Source of the DNA: Ypsolopha sequella
Taxonomy: Eukaryota; Arthropoda; Insecta; Lepidoptera; Ypsolophidae
Direction: 5' to 3'
Assembly (NCBI GenBank): GCA_934047225.1
Contig: OW203987.1
Coordinates: 7,343,501 to 7,407,500, forward strand
Length of the DNA: 64,000 bases
The notes beneath the pieces are model-generated. The model ran no database searches. It was not told the DNA's origin and saw only the letters and a list, made by a program, of their open reading frames with translations. The translations under genes and the position numbers were made by a program. Every line of letters starts with the position of its first letter. The stretch's first letter is position 1. Of the stretch, positions 11,373 through 22,831 are shown in pieces.

Positions 11373-11402
11373 TATTATATATATATATATATATATAATA
11401 TT
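11373..11402. repeat. (TA)n microsatellite
   Basis: An uninterrupted run of TA of about 24 bases, ending ATAATATT. Confidence 0.85.
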
Positions 11403-12889
11403 TTATATACTTTTTATATTACAGAAAACTCATTTTAAGTGGCGTATCTTGTCTTCTGAGTGTTGTTATTCATTGAAGTGAGTGAAAATATGGTCTATTT
11501 AATTAACAAATTTTATGAAATACAGGAATGCAACACTAATTACATAATAATTGTTAATAATAATAATATATATAGCATGTTATTAATCATAATTTTTCAA
11601 AGATATTTATTTATAAAGGTACATAATATAATTATTTTTTTTCGGTTCTTTATCATTTTATTATTTAGTTATTGTATTATTTCCATATTATTTTTTTTGT
11701 GTTCCTCCTACCTGCGATATTTTTGTTAAGTTTAGTGAGAGATGGGGTAATCTGAAAACCAGCGCTGTAACATTGCCTTCAACTTACAGCAAATGCTGAG
11801 ATTACTCCATTTTGCCTACAGATAAGGTACCTAAATAATTTATTTTTGTAACTTTTTGTAAGTATTTAGTTTGTGGCAAATACTCGTAAGTTAAATTTTC
11901 TTTCATTTTTCTTTTTCTATTTTGAGCCATTTCATTAAATCTAGATCTAGTTTAGGCAGGAGCTCGCGCAGGTTCGTAATAATTCTAGGAGTTCAAATAC
12001 TATATTTCGTACCGAGTACAAGATGACGTTTTTTCTTGCCTGAGGAAGGAAGCTAGTTTGGACGTGAACAGCAGGCAATATTATTCGGTCCTCTGGCTTC
12101 AGAGATATGGATATGGATAACAAGATAACGTTGAAAAAAACTTAACTTTTGATAGAGGCTATAGTAACATGTATTATGTAAAAATTTCAACTGGCTACCT
12201 ATAACGGCTAAAGCTCTAAACCCCTGTGACAGACGGACGGACGGACATACAGAGGAGGCTCAGTAATAGGGTCCCGTTTGGCCCCCTTCTGGTACGGAAT
12301 CCTAAAAAGGATTGGCAATGGCAACCGTTCTGTGTTTCTATTATAATGCAACTAACTTCTGCTCATATATAGTATCCACTTCACTCGCATTAACGCCATT
12401 GCCAATCCCATTTTTTCAGTGCGCCCATATAAACTCTCACGGTAACTGGCTGAAAATAACGACATTATCCGAAATGAAATATATGTAGATAAATATAGAG
12501 CTGTATATAATCATGGTTATATGTTTATGAATATGTAGATCTGTATGTACGAATAATATAGAATTGCCGTGGAAAATTGTGTTTTCATATGCATGTCGCT
12601 TTGCACACTGTTTGTATTGAAACCGCCGGAAAATGTTCACGGAGATTTGTGGAAACCACCTGTGAATTGACTGCTATGCCAATGTTTTGCGTGGCGTGAC
12701 ATTAGCTATAGAAAAAATTAGACATATTGCAGATTAGTTATTATTGTTATGCATTTATGCAAGCATACTACAATTATATTTTTGCGTGTTCTTGCTATGG
12801 TTAGCATAATTTTGTGTTTATTGTTGCTATATCATTTCACGCCCTACCATGACAGGCCTCGATACTTGAGAGACTGCGTGAAATATCAT
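11403..12889. other. AT-rich stretch with small repeat fragments
   Basis: No gene recognised. ACCAGCGCTGTAAC near 11759, also seen near 40370, resembles LINE 3' UTR text. A short fragment of the dispersed repeat with CTGTGACAGACGGACGGACG lies at 12225-12310. Confidence 0.4.
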
Positions 12890-13605
12890 CATATTATACA
12901 AAAAGAGAAGTCCTGACTGACTCACTCACTCATTGACTGAAAGCTGAAATTTTGCACACAGCTCCCCTTTGTAATGTAGACAAGGAATAAGAAAGGATTT
13001 TTCGAAATTCCACCTCTAAGGAGGTAAAATAGAGGTTGAAAATTTGTATGGAAAATAAGTTTGTTTTGTAGTTGAAAAACCATAAAAATTGGTATTAAGC
13101 CAAACGATTAGACGGTTAGAAATAAAAAAGGACGTGTTTCAGCCTTTTTGAAAAATCAACCCCTGAGGCAGTAAAATATTTTGCGCTTTGTTCGGAAAAT
13201 CATCCCCTACAGACAAAAATAGAGGAGAAAGGAATTCAAAACAAAGGAAAAGAGTTATAATTTTCTCTTTTTTTACAGTCGTCTTAATTTGGTATTTATT
13301 ATTATTCCCTTGAGGTCTGTCTCGCAATGACGATTAATAAGTCTCAGGGTCAGTTACTGAAAACAGCAGGAATTGATCTTAGGAGGGACTGCTTTTCGCA
13401 CGGCCAGTTTTACGTAGCCTGCTCGAGAGTGAGCTCACCTAGCAGCCTGGTCGTGTTAACAGCTGAGGGCAGAACTTCTAATGTAGTATATAAAGAGGTA
13501 CTTTAGGTATGAATAAAAAAAACTAATAGGTAAAAGGCCCCGCCAAAGAGAATTTACCTGGAGATCAAATAAAAATCAAATAAAAAGTACTACACAAAAC
13601 GCGGG
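12890..13605 (+). mobile_element. Degenerate Helitron remnant
   Basis: The start (GAAGTCCTGACTGACTCAC and TTTTGCACACAGCTCCCC) matches the beginning of the Helitron-like unit at 17903-19590. The end near 13600 reads ACGCGGGCGAA, the usual run-up to a Helitron 3' end, but without CTAG. Between them lies a genuine Helitron helicase tail. The centre is missing, so this is an internally deleted relic. Confidence 0.55.
13324..13506 (+). pseudogene. Helitron Pif1-like helicase, C-terminal 60 residues
   Basis: An open frame reads AMTINKSQGQ, then GIDLRRDCFSHGQFYVACS and RVSSPSSL, ending VVYKEVL and a stop at 13504-13506. The TINKSQGQ and YVACSRV elements correspond to the last conserved motifs of Pif1-family helicases (motifs V/VI), and the GRTSNVVYKEVL ending is typical of Helitron Rep/helicase proteins. 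No Rep domain or Walker A lies upstream; before 13318 the sequence changes to non-coding Helitron text. It cannot be functional. Confidence 0.8.
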
Positions 13606-13725
13606 CGAATTTTTATTACAATGTTATGTTTTTTATTTAATAAAATTACAATATAGTTACATAAAATGTCCCCAAGCTGCAGCACAGCTTATAATGGGCT
13701 ATTATAATTAGGAGATGGCTACATA

Positions 13726-13916
13726 TTTATGCCTTTTGGGGTAGAAACCCTTGAGCCATGGGGACCAGAAGCGCGACGACTTTTCCAAGAAATATCCTCG
13801 CGCCTGCTCAACGCTTCTGGTGATCGGCAGGCTGGGGCCTACCTCGGACAGCGGATCAGCCTTGCAATCCAACGGGGTAACGCCACCAGCCTACGGCAGC
13901 GATTAAATTAATATTT
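13726..13916 (+). pseudogene. LINE C-terminal remnant (family B)
   Basis: Encodes PFGVETLEPWGPEARRLFQ, then SGDRQAGAYLGQRISLAIQR and GNATSL, with a stop at 13909-13911. This is the same C-terminal motif set as at 11240-11370. Its 3' UTR is present but displaced to 14310-14420 by an inserted element (13922-14309). Confidence 0.7.
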
Positions 13917-13921
13917 TTTCA

Positions 13922-14309
13922 ATGCATGTGCTCGTAAAGGCCCACTTTTTATGCATCAAAACCGAACAGAAAGTCGATTATTTTACCCTAGGGCTTTATT
14001 ATTATTATTTTTTTTTATTTATTTACAATGGTTGGCTAACCTGCAGCCTTTCCTGTGTACCATAGACGTTATACTTTTTTTACACCGTTTAACGGCTATG
14101 GATACAGTCCTTTTGAGCCAATTATAATTTAAAGTTCACAAGATTATATTTGTTTTCATTTCCTCACACTATGCATTGAAAAATGTAGTATGATACACGG
14201 GCGTAAAAGCAATAAATTACTCGGTTACGTTTAAAACACTCGCTACGCTCGTGTTTTAAATCGTCCTCGTAATTTATTCCTTTTCGCCCTAGTAGCATAA
14301 ACTACTATT
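13922..14309 (+). mobile_element. ~390 bp element, left member of an inverted pair
   Basis: Runs from AATGCATGTGCTCGTAAAGG to TAGCATAAACTACTATT. It sits between TAATATTTTTT and ATTTAATTTAGTC, words that are joined in the LINE at 11220-11240, so it inserted there as a unit. Its reverse complement lies at 14440-14820. Confidence 0.65.
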
Positions 14310-14420
14310 ATTTAATTTAGTCTATTTTTAATTTTATATTCTTTGTAGTTAGTATTTATTTTAAGTATTATTTATAATTTAGTTTTATTTATGTTATTTA
14401 CGTTTCTTGTTAATTTAACT
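14310..14420 (+). repeat. LINE 3' UTR (family B), trapped between inverted elements
   Basis: Same 110 bp block as at 2691-2816, here continuing the LINE remnant at 13726-13916 after the insertion. Confidence 0.65.
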
Positions 14421-14434
14421 AATTACAGAATTTC

Positions 14435-14820
14435 TAATACTTACAATAATAGTTTATGCTACTAGGGCGAAAAGGAATAAATTACGAGGACGATTTAAAA
14501 TACGAGCGTAGCGAGTGTTTTAAACGTAACCGAGTAATTTATTGCTCTTACGCCCGTGTATCATACTACGTTTTTCAATGCATAGTGTGAGGAAATAAAA
14601 CAAATATAATCTTGTGAACTTTAAATTATGATTGGCTCAAAAGGACTGTATCCAGAGCCGTTAAACAGTAGAAAAAAAAGTTGAAAATTTATGATACACA
14701 GGAAAGGTTGCAGGTTAGCAACCATTAAAAAAAAATAATAATAAAGCCCTAGGGCAAAATAAACGACTTTCTGTTCGGTTTTGATGCATAAAAAGTGGGC
14801 CTTTACGAGCACTTGCTAAC
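14435..14820 (-). mobile_element. ~390 bp element, right member of the inverted pair
   Basis: Begins AATAGTTTATGCTACTAGGG and ends CTTTACGAGCACTTGC, the reverse complement of the left member with scattered differences. Together the arms could form a stem of about 385 bp around a 130-base loop. Confidence 0.65.
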
Positions 14821-16809
14821 ATTTAACATGTATTGAGAGCCAAACTATGGTCAGAGTAAGTATGATAGAGTGAGCGCATTACAATCAGAGACGAAAACTG
14901 TTTTCTTTTTATCAGTATGATCACCCAACCATATAATTGTCATTTGTCGCTTAAAATATATTGGTGTCGATTCAGCGTAACACTAGTTAACATATTTTTA
15001 TCGAAAAGACAAGGACAGAACGATTAAATTAAGTTTAGTCCTGTCAAATAATTTGCGCCCGCGATTTCGAATGCCAGCCCATAGCTATTTACTGAAATCT
15101 TATACGTTCTACATACGAAATGACTGCATTTTCCAAATATTTATGAACTATCACGGGTCTGAAATTCAATAAAAATTGTTTTTACTTGAGAAATGCTTAA
15201 GAAAATCGAACATTTCGGAGCTTAAAACATAGATTTCCAGTGCTTGTATTTCCTAAGCGTGTTGATTATTTGAAATTTAAAGATAAATCGGACTTGTAGG
15301 TTGTGAAAAAGATGAAGTTACTCAAAGTTTTATTTGATTTAATGCATTAGCGTACAAATGAGAAGCTAAATCGTTTTGTATGGCCGCGGAGTCTTGCGCT
15401 CTTCCCTTAAGATGTGCTACACTGAATCGATACAAATAGCTAATCTTAAAAATCGAACATTATCGAACATTTCCGGCGCTTTTTTCATATATCCCCCCCC
15501 CCCCCCCCCAAAAGCACCGTGACATAATGTCCGTACGGACAGCAGAGTAACATAATTAGGGTTTCGTTCTGCCCATTGGGTATGGAACCCTAAAATAGAA
15601 ATTCCTTTTGCTAATAATATTTTTATTTATTGTAAGAATATCAAATCAAATAATTTATTTTCCAGAAATTACATAATAATATTACAAGAAATGTGCAATT
15701 TGCCTAAATAAGTAATTTTTTTAATGTTTACATTAAACAAGTTACCTATGGCCCCAAACTAAGCTAACTTGTTTCGTGGGTACATAAATTTACATATATA
15801 TATATAAATTATTTACTTATTAATTTATTAAAACTTAAATAACAAAAAAGTAACTCAAGTTTAAAACTAAATAATACTATAAAATATTTAAAATAATATG
15901 ATATTTTTTAATTTTACTCTTTACTTGACCTACATGATTATTTTAATTAGATTATCACTTGTGATAATTCATGTAAGCATGTGCTAATGATTACAACTGA
16001 TAGGGACGATTACATCGGTAATTTATTATTATCTACATTCAATTACACCCAATTAGCTTCTGTAGACGAGTTTGGTAGTAAATCACACTCATAAAATCCG
16101 ATGATAACCTTAATCTTAGAGTAATAAAATAACTGAATTAACAAAGAAAATATCCTTTCAGAAAGTGCACTTTTTATTTTTAGGGTTCTGTCAAATATGG
16201 GCACTGTCTTCTACATATTTTAAAACGTAATAAAATAAATTTGTTAATATGACGGTTAATATGGCGGAAGCTGAAAACTAGCTATAGTACTCGTCCATAC
16301 GAACAGCTTTTACCATGGAACGAACACCATGGACCAAAATGTATGAAACAAGTGTTTTTTCACGATTTCAGTTTTTAAGTTGTTCGTATGGGCACGGACA
16401 AATACTAATGCTATACCGAAAAATAACCCTACCGTTATTTTTGCGCTACCTAAACAAACAATATAAAGGTTTTCATTCATAAATAATATTCCGTAGTCTA
16501 TATAATATAAGCTGTAGCCCTAAATCCCAACCGCTTACCTTTAAAACAAAACGGTACCATTATTTTATACCGGTAACGTAACCTTATACCTTAATCGCTT
16601 TCAAGCCCTGAATTATATTTGTCGTCAGGACATGAATCCCCGACGGTGTGTCAGAGGTGTTCCCAGGTGCGAATGTGTGACGCAAAAACAGGAATATTAT
16701 CACAGACATGTTTTAATTTTCGCTGTTTTCCAGTGCCATCTTTCGATAACCATAACTTTATACTAGAACGACGCATGTCAGAATATTTGACCCTTCTTCT
16801 ACGTCAGGA
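14821..16809. other. Long stretch without a recognised gene
   Basis: No coding region supported. A run of 17 C residues lies at 15493-15509. Near 15545-15595 is the end fragment of a dispersed repeat (TATGGAACCCTAAAA). A small inverted repeat (TACGAACAGCTTTTACC and TTAAGTTGTTCGTATG) occupies about 16298-16393. Confidence 0.4.
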
Positions 16810-16894
16810 TTTCTCATACGTAAGTACCCCTATTACATTTCTCATACGTAAGTACCCCTATTACATTTCTCATACGTAAGTACCCCTATTACAT
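16810..16894. repeat. 28 bp tandem repeat, three copies
   Basis: The unit TTCTCATACGTAAGTACCCC plus TATTACAT is repeated three times without change by eye. Confidence 0.9.
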
Positions 16895-17133
16895 TTTCAA
16901 GTCGACTGCGAACCCCTTTCAAAAAACTCACCATAGAAGGATTTTTGTTTAAATATAAAAAAATAATACGGTCACAAAGTAATGTTGTTAACTAGTTAAT
17001 GTGGTAGGTGGGCTTGTTTCCTGTCGCAAATTTAGTCGGTTTTAGGAGCATTTTTACTCAACGGACTAGAGTCAGCCGCCAAAACGTAAATCTTGTCACG
17101 AACACCCTACGATCAACTGGCGAACCTCTAGGG

Positions 17134-17819
17134 CAAGGGTCATCAACCCGCGGCCCTTGGGCCGCATGCGGCCCCCCGGAACATTTCTTGTGGCCCTCAG
17201 AGACTAGAAGAGATATTCGTTTGGAATTTACGCGCCGGTCACAAAATAAAAGCAGATATCGACAATCTTGTTCAAAAGAAACATGTTCAATCCTCACATT
17301 AATCTGTATCTTGTAATTTTTAAACAAATAAAGAATTTCAATTCATTTCTTGAATTAAAAACACTTGTGCTTATAGTTTCACTTTATTTATGTTAACTCC
17401 CAACCGGTTTCGGATTTTACTCCATTTTCAAGGAAGATCTTAATTAAAATATTTCACAATACTCCAGGCAACGTAAATAATGATGATCTATTTATTTATT
17501 TATTATTTAATATATTTATTATCATTGTTTACGTTGCTCATAGCTAGTGCCTGGAGTCATGTGAAATATTTTAATTAAGATCTTCCCTTGAAAATGGAGT
17601 AAAATCTGAAACCGGTTGGGAGTTAACATAAATAAAGTGAAACTATAAGTACAAGTGTTTTTAAAGACGTGTTTCAAGTTTCACCAAGTGCCAACAATTG
17701 CAAGTATAAATTTTGTTCAATTCATTTGTTTGTTATTTAATGTTCACGTGCTGCAATGTGGCCTTCCGACAGACGTGGACCAAATTTTTGGCCCTCGAGC
17801 TAAAAAAGGTTGAATACTG
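17134..17819. mobile_element. hAT-type non-autonomous element with 8 bp TSD
   Basis: CTCTAGGG at 17126-17133 is duplicated exactly at 17820-17827. The element begins CAAGGGTCATCAACC and ends with the complement of CAGTATTCAACC, matching the hAT pattern (CAGNG start, 8 bp duplication). GC-rich CGGCCCTTGGGCCGCATGCG follows the left end. No transposase. A 305 bp foldback (17358-17662) sits inside it. Confidence 0.8.
17358..17662. mobile_element. Foldback nested in the hAT element
   Basis: Arms starting AACACTTGTGCTTATAGTTT and ending with its near reverse complement include AACTCCCAACCGGTTTC on the left and GAAACCGGTTGGGAGTT on the right. The loop is AT-rich with ATTT repeats. Confidence 0.75.
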
Positions 17820-17827
17820 CTCTAGGG

Positions 17828-17856
17828 GTTCGCGTACCCCACTTTGAGAAACCCTG
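17828..17856. repeat. End of an outer hAT-like element
   Basis: GTACCCCACTTTGAGAAACC followed by CTG, read in reverse, is the common hAT start CAGGGTTTCTCAAAGTGGGG. The hAT element at 17134 is thus probably inserted in an older hAT; I did not find its other end. Confidence 0.4.
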
Positions 17857-17929
17857 CTCTACGTAACAGGATCTCCAAAACGGCAGCGATATAAAACAAT
17901 CTTCTGTATATATAAAATTCAAAGTCCTG

Positions 17930-17966
17930 ACTGACTGACTGACTGACTGACTGACTGACTGACTGA
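17930..17966. repeat. (GACT)n microsatellite
   Basis: Nine or so uninterrupted ACTG units near the 5' end of the Helitron-like unit; a shorter, imperfect version lies in the related element at 12912. Confidence 0.85.
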
Positions 17967-18194
17967 TATATCAACACACAGCCTAAACCGCTGGTCCTAG
18001 AGACTTGAAATTTTGCATATAGATACTTTTTATAGTGTAGGCATCCACTAAGAAAGGATTTTTCAAAATTCACCCCCTAAGGGGGTGAAATGGGGGTCCA
18101 AAGTTTGTATTGGGAAACAAGATTTGTTACACTATTTTATTCGAGAATTCACAAGAGTACTCCTATCTATAAATGAGTAAACATGTGTTTCAGT

Positions 18195-18480
18195 TTTTTT
18201 CAGAATTCCACCCCTAAAAGGGGGAAATGGGGTGACAAAGTCTGAAAATCAACATGGGTATCGTTTGTATGGTTTATCGGGTCGCTGATTACGAAAACAA
18301 CAACGATTTTAAAATCCAACGTAGTGGACGTAAAAAAGGCATTTCCAGAATTCAACCCCTAAAAAGGGGAAATGGGGTGACAAAGTCTGAAAACTAACAT
18401 GGGTATCGTTTGTATGGTTTATCGGGTCGCTGATTACGAAAACAACAACGATTTCTAAATCCAACGTAGTGGACGTGAAA
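18195..18480. repeat. 145 bp tandem duplication
   Basis: Two adjacent units each run from CAGAATTC-ACCCCTAAAA to CCAACGTAGTGGACGT with few differences; both carry GGTTTATCGGGTCGCTGATT. Confidence 0.85.
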
Positions 18481-18638
18481 TACCATCATCCCCTGTTGGG
18501 GTGCGATGGGGTTGATATGTTGAAATGTGTAAATATCAATAAAAGTATGTGTGCCAGAGCAAATCGGCTGTAACAGACGAACAGACAGACAGCCACACAA
18601 GTGATCCTATTAGGGTTCCATTTTTTCCTTTTGAGGTA

Positions 18639-18800
<162 letters not shown>

Positions 18801-18889
18801 TATATCTTTCAATATCCCAGCAAAATATTTTTGGAATGGAAGGTTGAAGGGGTTGGACCACGGGGTACCAAAAAAAGTTTTTTTTTATG

Positions 18890-19165
18890 TGAAAACTTTG
18901 ACGGCCTGTTTCTCCCAAACGGCTAGACTTAGACCCATGTTGATGGGTGTCTAGGAATAGGTTTCGACGAGATCTACCTGCCGAAAGTTTCAAAACTTTT
19001 CAGGCCCGTATCTCCCAAACAGCTAATGCTAGACCCATGTTCATGGTACTCTAAGAAAAGGGCTCGGCAAGATCTAGATGACGTTAAAAAAAAGTCGAAA
19101 AAAAAATTGCCAAACATTTGATCGGCCATATCTCCCGAACGGCTAATCGTAGGGAGTTCGGGTTT
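18890..19165. repeat. Degenerate ~115 bp triplication
   Basis: Three units share TCTCCCAAACGGCTA or close variants followed by AGACCCATGTT (two units). Divergence is high, so this is an old tandem array. Confidence 0.6.
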
Positions 19166-19590
19166 CAACTATTGTGATCGGTCAAGCTGAGGCTACATGA
19201 CCAAAAAAAAATTAAATTTGACAGGTTTTGACAGTTTTTTGACAGTTCCAAAAATTATTCCGATTTGCATAAAACTCAAGGGGCATTCGGGGTCGTCAAT
19301 TACGATGCTGTATTCAAATTTGACATTTTTTGACAACTGATAGGGATTTTGACACTCTTTCGGAAAAACTTTGATCGGTGAGTCCCCGTGTTTGGCATTC
19401 TGGTGAGGCCGAAAAACGAGCATGTGAGGACGGAGAACGAGAAGTTAGTAGTCTGAGCATGCAAGTTTTTCGGCCGAGCACTACACCTTGACTCCCAGAG
19501 GGAGTGAGAGCACTTATAATGTCTGTTTCTGAAAAAAAATGTAATTTGTTTCCTGTAGGCCACGCGAGCGAAGCCGCGGGCAGAAGCTAG

Positions 19591-19829
19591 TGTTTAATAT
19601 AGCCGCGATGATGTCGCGTTGTTATCGCTATCGTACGTGTACAATATACACTTTGTAAACACATGTAGGTTCGCCGCTACTGATCCCTATCTGCTATGTT
19701 TGTACCACAAACACTTTCTCGACTTTCCATCAAAGTGAAGGTTAAACTAACAAGAAAATTTATATGAAGCCCGAGTGTTTTTGAGCACTAAGACATAAAA
19801 TTGGAGCCCTATCTATTGCAGTATATATA
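19591..19829. other. No recognised feature
   Basis: Short unassigned stretch between two mobile elements. Confidence 0.35.
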
Positions 19830-20231
19830 CAGGGTAATTGGTAATTCGACCTATTCCTTTAAAGGGGTTATACTAGGGATCATTTCAACAAATAATGCCT
19901 ATCAACTAGGGGTCGGAAATTATATATTTTTTTCAAGTAAAACACGTCGATATTTCAAAAATCACAAAATAAAAAAGGTTTTCTTTCCACTTAAGACCTT
20001 TTAATTCTGAGATTATGGGAATTCAGGGCACGTATTTTTTTATAAATCATCACTCATCTATCATTTATCAGAAATATAATAAATAAGTGCTGAGAGAGGA
20101 ATAGTTATTTTTAAATTATTTATTTTTGGTTATTAGTCTTAAAGTTTGAAAAATAATACAAAAACCTTCGTAACTTGGACTTAATTCGTTAGAAATGATC
20201 TCTAGTATAACCCCTTTCAAGGAATAGGTCG
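19830..20231. mobile_element. Long-TIR MITE, right end truncated
   Basis: Left arm CGACCTATTCCTTTAAAGGG then TTATACTAGGGATC is matched on the right by ACCCCTTTCAAGGAATAGGTCG read in reverse. The left end extends out to CAGGGTAATTGG but on the right the sequence switches to LINE coding exactly at the end of the arm, so the outermost bases there are lost. Confidence 0.6.
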
Positions 20232-20468
20232 AAGTGGCAGTGGACTGGCCATATTTGTCGCCGGCGTGATAACCGTTGGGGCCGTAAGGCATTGGAATGG
20301 AGACCACGTATAGTAAAGCGCAGCGTAGGCCGCCCTCGTGCCCGCTGGACTGACGATCTGAAGGACGTTGCGGGTGGCGGCTGGATGAGGATGACTGAGG
20401 ACCGCCAAGAGTAGCGTAATATTGGGGAGGCCTATGTCCAGCAGTGGACGAATACGGGCAGATTGATG
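20232..20468 (+). pseudogene. LINE endonuclease/RT C-terminus (family C)
   Basis: An almost open frame encodes KWQWTGHICRR, then RPRARWTDDL and EAYVQQWT, with one in-frame TAG where a Trp codon is expected. This is the C-terminal tail of a very abundant insect endonuclease-reverse transcriptase LINE. It lacks everything upstream and starts at a junction with a MITE arm. Related tails: 23651-24508 (minus) and family A repeats. Confidence 0.75.
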
Positions 20469-21432
20469 GATCTATTGCAGTTAGGGAATAACACTGTTTT
20501 AAAAAACTCCGTTTTTACGACTTAAAAAGAGAGATTTATGACTCAAATATAAACGGCACAGTTAAGGTGGGCCATTCCGCTCAGCTGCTATATAATGCTT
20601 TAGGTGTTTGTGACGTCCTGATGACTTTGATCTCAATGAAACTTTGCGCACATCTTTATATGTTTCCCTTCCCCCCACACCGCACTCCGACTCATTTCTC
20701 ATGAAGAGGTGCAAGATGGCGAGATATTCAAAAAGCACCGAATTTCTGAAATGGTTGCAGGTGAAAACTGTTTTCCATCTGGAGGCGGTTCTCAATTCGA
20801 CTGTATGTTTTTTTTTTTTTTTTTTGTGGCGTTGTTACTTCATAGCTCAGTCATTTCTGAACCGATTTGAACAATTCTTTTTTTGTTTGAAAGAGTGTAC
20901 TTCCAGGTTGGTTCCATTTTGGGTTTGGTCATGATCTGATGAAGGTCTTCAGAGATAGGCAGTGGAACTCCTCAGAAAATGACAGCATACCTCTCGAAAT
21001 TGAGGTAATCGCTTTGTACCTGGGTGCTGATTACAAGGTATTACTTTAAAATCGACATTCTTCTACCTGAACTTCGATCCTGGCTTCATCACCATATTCA
21101 CCATAGAACTCCTCAACGGATCAGAGCACATAACTCGAGATTGCGGCAATCACTGCGTTAGGGTGCTATTCAATGGTATTACTTGGAGATTATCAGAATA
21201 CCCACCTGACCTTCGATCCTGGCTTCATCACCATATAACTCCTCAACGGATGACAGCACATAACTTTGGATTGCGGCAATCAGTTTGTGTTAGGGTGCTG
21301 ATAGCAGGAAGCTACTCAAACATATTTATACTCACTTGAACTTCGTTTCATATTAACACCACGTTTGCAAGAACTACCCACACTTCACAATTTAACCCAG
21401 CAACACTAAAAAATGTGAAATAAAATAAACTT
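20469..21432. other. No recognised gene
   Basis: Contains a poly-T run (20808-20825) and a motif, GTGCAAGATGGCGAGATATT, that recurs in altered form near 36580. Two diverged blocks sharing TTCGATCCTGGCTTCATCAC lie at about 21066 and 21210, a local duplication of about 140 bases. No protein recognised. Confidence 0.4.
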
Positions 21433-21764
21433 TTAACAAAAAAATAGCAACCGACTTCAATAGTAAATAGTCATTTACTAAAAAGTTAATTATAATTATA
21501 TAAAGACCGATGGTACCGAAGCAACACTTTTGCTGACTTCTTTCTTCCTGAAACAATGTGTTATCTAGAAGTCGGCGTATTTCCTACGATATAGCAACAT
21601 AAAAACCAATCTAAGAGCGCCGACTTCTAGATAACATATTGTTTCAGGAAGAAAGAAGTCGGCAAAAGTGTTGCTTCGGTACCATCGGTCTTTATAGAAT
21701 TATAATTAACTTTTTAGTGAATGACTGCTGTTACTATTGAAGACGGTTGCTATTTTTTTGTTAT
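21433..21764. mobile_element. Foldback MITE, about 330 bp
   Basis: Left arm from TTAACAAAAAAATAGCAACC to TAGAAGTCGGCG; right arm is its reverse complement from CGCCGACTTCTAGATAAC to GGTTGCTATTTTTTTGTTAT. Arms about 145 bases, loop about 40. Confidence 0.8.
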
Positions 21765-22011
21765 TTTCTTACCAGAATAGAAAAAAATATATACAACTTG
21801 CTAAACTTTGCGTAAAAACGAGGCAATATTCACGATACCCCGACAGTTATTATGATGGTATTTCATCTAATTTTACTTTTTGGGCTGTGTAGAGAAGTAG
21901 TTAGATGTCGCTAGATAATATATATATAAAAAAAAGCTGTTGACTTCGTATTCAGTTTTTACCTTTTGTACCAGGCGTAAACGGGCCTCTTCAAGAAGAT
22001 ATACAGGTCCC

Positions 22012-22132
22012 GGCAGTAAATAATGCACATCGTATCGTAGCGTCATCTCTGTCGCACGAAGCAGTAACAGTCCGGTGACAGAGACGGCGCTCTACGAAGC
22101 CGAAGATAGCCGATGTGCATTATTTACTGCCG
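22012..22132. mobile_element. Short TIR element, 120 bp
   Basis: CCGGCAGTAAATAATGCACA at the left is matched by TGTGCATTATTTACTGCCGG at the right. The interior is GC-richer than its surroundings. Confidence 0.65.
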
Positions 22133-22379
22133 GCTACTGTACCTGCGTAATAGCTGTAATTTTAATATTTCTTAAAATGATCGTTGTTTCTTTTCACCCG
22201 ATCATACAAAAAAAACAAAATTGAAATAAATTAACCACAACACGAACGCACGCAAAGTTTTTTAGAACTACATATTCCCAGAATTAGACTCCACACGCAG
22301 CCCCACTCGACTCGACTCCTGCGCATGAGGAATTCCCAAATTAATACAGATGCTTTGTGAACAGGAAAATACATTTTAA

Positions 22380-22830
22380 TCTATACTAATGACAAAGTGA
22401 TAAAAACGTCGTGTCATTGAATACATTTTCAAATGCCAAAACTACAATTTTTAGAATTTTTGTATTTCTGTCTGTTTGTATGTATGATCCGTTTAAACTT
22501 GAGAACCACTGAACGGATTTGGATGCGGTTTTCTTTATTATCACCGCATTGGCTCTGCGCCTGTAGCACAATGTTTAAGAGCGGTTTCGCAGGTGCATTG
22601 TGAAAAACCCGCCTTTTTCTAATTAATCGAAACAGAATTCAAAATTCACTCAATAGTTATTCAACAAAACCTTATTAGCTTATTACCTATGTATTGTGTA
22701 TGCTGCCATCGCAAAGTTTCCATTGGTTTCTGTAAATTAGAATATCAAAATTTTTGAAATTCATTATTACAGACACCAATGGAAACTTTGCGAACTATAT
22801 TATAGGCTATGAGGGGTGTTGATAAAAACC
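22380..22830 (+). mobile_element. Helitron fragment (5' end)
   Basis: TCTATACTAATG at 22380 resembles a lepidopteran Helitron 5' end and is followed by CACTGAACGGATTTGGATGC, shared with 1690. It is interrupted by a small inverted repeat at 22711-22795 (GCAAAGTTTCCATTGGT and its reverse complement) and continues with GGCTATGAGGGGTGTTGAT. No 3' CTAG end. Confidence 0.5.
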
Positions 22831-22831
22831 G

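Noticed and set aside
16810..16894. Possible CRISPR-like array
   Set aside because: Three direct 28 bp units without spacers; a simple tandem repeat in a eukaryotic genome.
17008..17327. Overlapping 89- and 102-codon frames
   Set aside because: They run across the left end of the hAT element and its target duplication, so cannot be an ancestral gene.
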